Assembly (NCBI RefSeq): GCF_003065605.1
Contig: NZ_CP026952.1
Coordinates: 2,852,001 to 2,916,000, forward strand
DNA from: Aeromicrobium chenweiae
GTDB lineage: Bacteria > Actinomycetota > Actinomycetes > Propionibacteriales > Nocardioidaceae
Direction of reading: 5' to 3'
Length of the DNA: 64,000 nt
Positions 63,919 to 64,000 of the stretch are shown here, piece by piece (the first letter of the stretch is position 1; each line of letters starts with the position of its first letter). The notes beneath the pieces were generated by a model that was not told the DNA's origin, ran no database searches, and was given only the letters and a program-made list of their open reading frames with translations. Position numbers and translations under genes: made by a program.

Positions 63919-64000
63919 TCATACCCGCCTTGCGTGAGGTCGTCCGAAGATGCCCTGGGGGCGCAGCATCAGCACGGCCACGATGACCGCCACGGCCAGA
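63919..64000 (-). CDS. livH: LivH-type permease, C-terminal end only
   Basis: The last 26 codons of a membrane protein run off the window edge: a hydrophobic helix (AVAVIVAVLML) then RPQGIFGRPHARRV and TGA at 63919. The RPQG(I/L)FGR ending is the hallmark of LivH permeases. The gene continues beyond 64000; a substrate-binding protein gene probably follows further upstream. Confidence 0.75.
   Translation of the reverse strand, partial: LAVAVIVAVLMLRPQGIFGRPHARRV

Overview
This is about 64 kb of a high-GC (roughly 70% by eye) actinobacterial chromosome. There are no rRNA genes, tRNA genes, transposases, CRISPR arrays or phage structural genes. From memory, the left three quarters follow gene orders known from Mycobacterium tuberculosis and relatives: the dapE / LOG / tagA / DUF3117 / O-methyltransferase / sigE / anti-sigma / tatB / mrp / CBS-DUF1003 block (Rv1202-Rv1234 type), and the purE-purK / PH protein / birA / accD / accE / maf / acyl-CoA dehydrogenase / accA / lpdA / amidase / deoD / pmmB block (Rv3274c-Rv3308 type). 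Gene content, domain styles and GC suggest a Nocardioidaceae-like organism (Nocardioides or Aeromicrobium). That placement is inference.

Layout. 0-7 kb: alcohol dehydrogenase, CBS/MgtE_N protein with a DUF1003 partner, an ABC-F protein overlapping a methyltransferase, Mrp ATPase, TatB. 6.7-9.5 kb: the sigE/anti-sigma operon with a plausible autoregulatory ECF promoter, a divergent O-methyltransferase, and a coupled YdhR-like/DUF3117 pair. 9.6-16.5 kb: enoyl-CoA hydratase, TagA, LOG-type protein, DapE, VOC protein, APH-type kinase, flavoprotein. 16.5-20.7 kb: a leftward operon birA, two tandem 27-codon ORFs, PH protein, class III cyclase, purK, purE. 20.7-27.3 kb: acyl-CoA carboxylase beta, epsilon and alpha subunits plus Maf and an acyl-CoA dehydrogenase. 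27.4-32.4 kb: a holin-like membrane protein and two secreted PGRP-type amidases. 32.5-46.8 kb: LpdA-like reductase, heme oxygenase, and a set of nucleic-acid salvage functions (purine nucleoside phosphorylase, phosphohexomutase, secreted ExeM-type nuclease, secreted 5'-nucleotidase, deoC, a uridine-kinase-like protein).

46.8-64 kb is an accessory catabolic island: five SDR dehydrogenases (one frameshifted), a quinone oxidoreductase, a HAPMO-type Baeyer-Villiger monooxygenase, a cyclase-family hydrolase, two enoyl-CoA hydratases, an acyl-CoA dehydrogenase pair, an ADP-forming acyl-CoA synthetase, and a branched-chain-type ABC importer with a fused permease-ATPase. Read as a pathway: import, alcohol-to-ketone oxidation, oxygen insertion, ester or lactone opening, CoA activation and beta-oxidation of an unidentified (probably cyclic or branched) compound. 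Three intergenic regions of the island carry related AT-rich operator-like sequences built on the core ATAATCCTTAT, one of them a perfect inverted repeat. This suggests a single regulon whose regulator is not in the window.

The most unusual local structure is an 80-bp tandem duplication at 19693-19860. It duplicates a 27-codon ORF ending in a Shine-Dalgarno sequence plus ATGA start/stop overlap, so the coupling to the PH protein gene is preserved in both copies.
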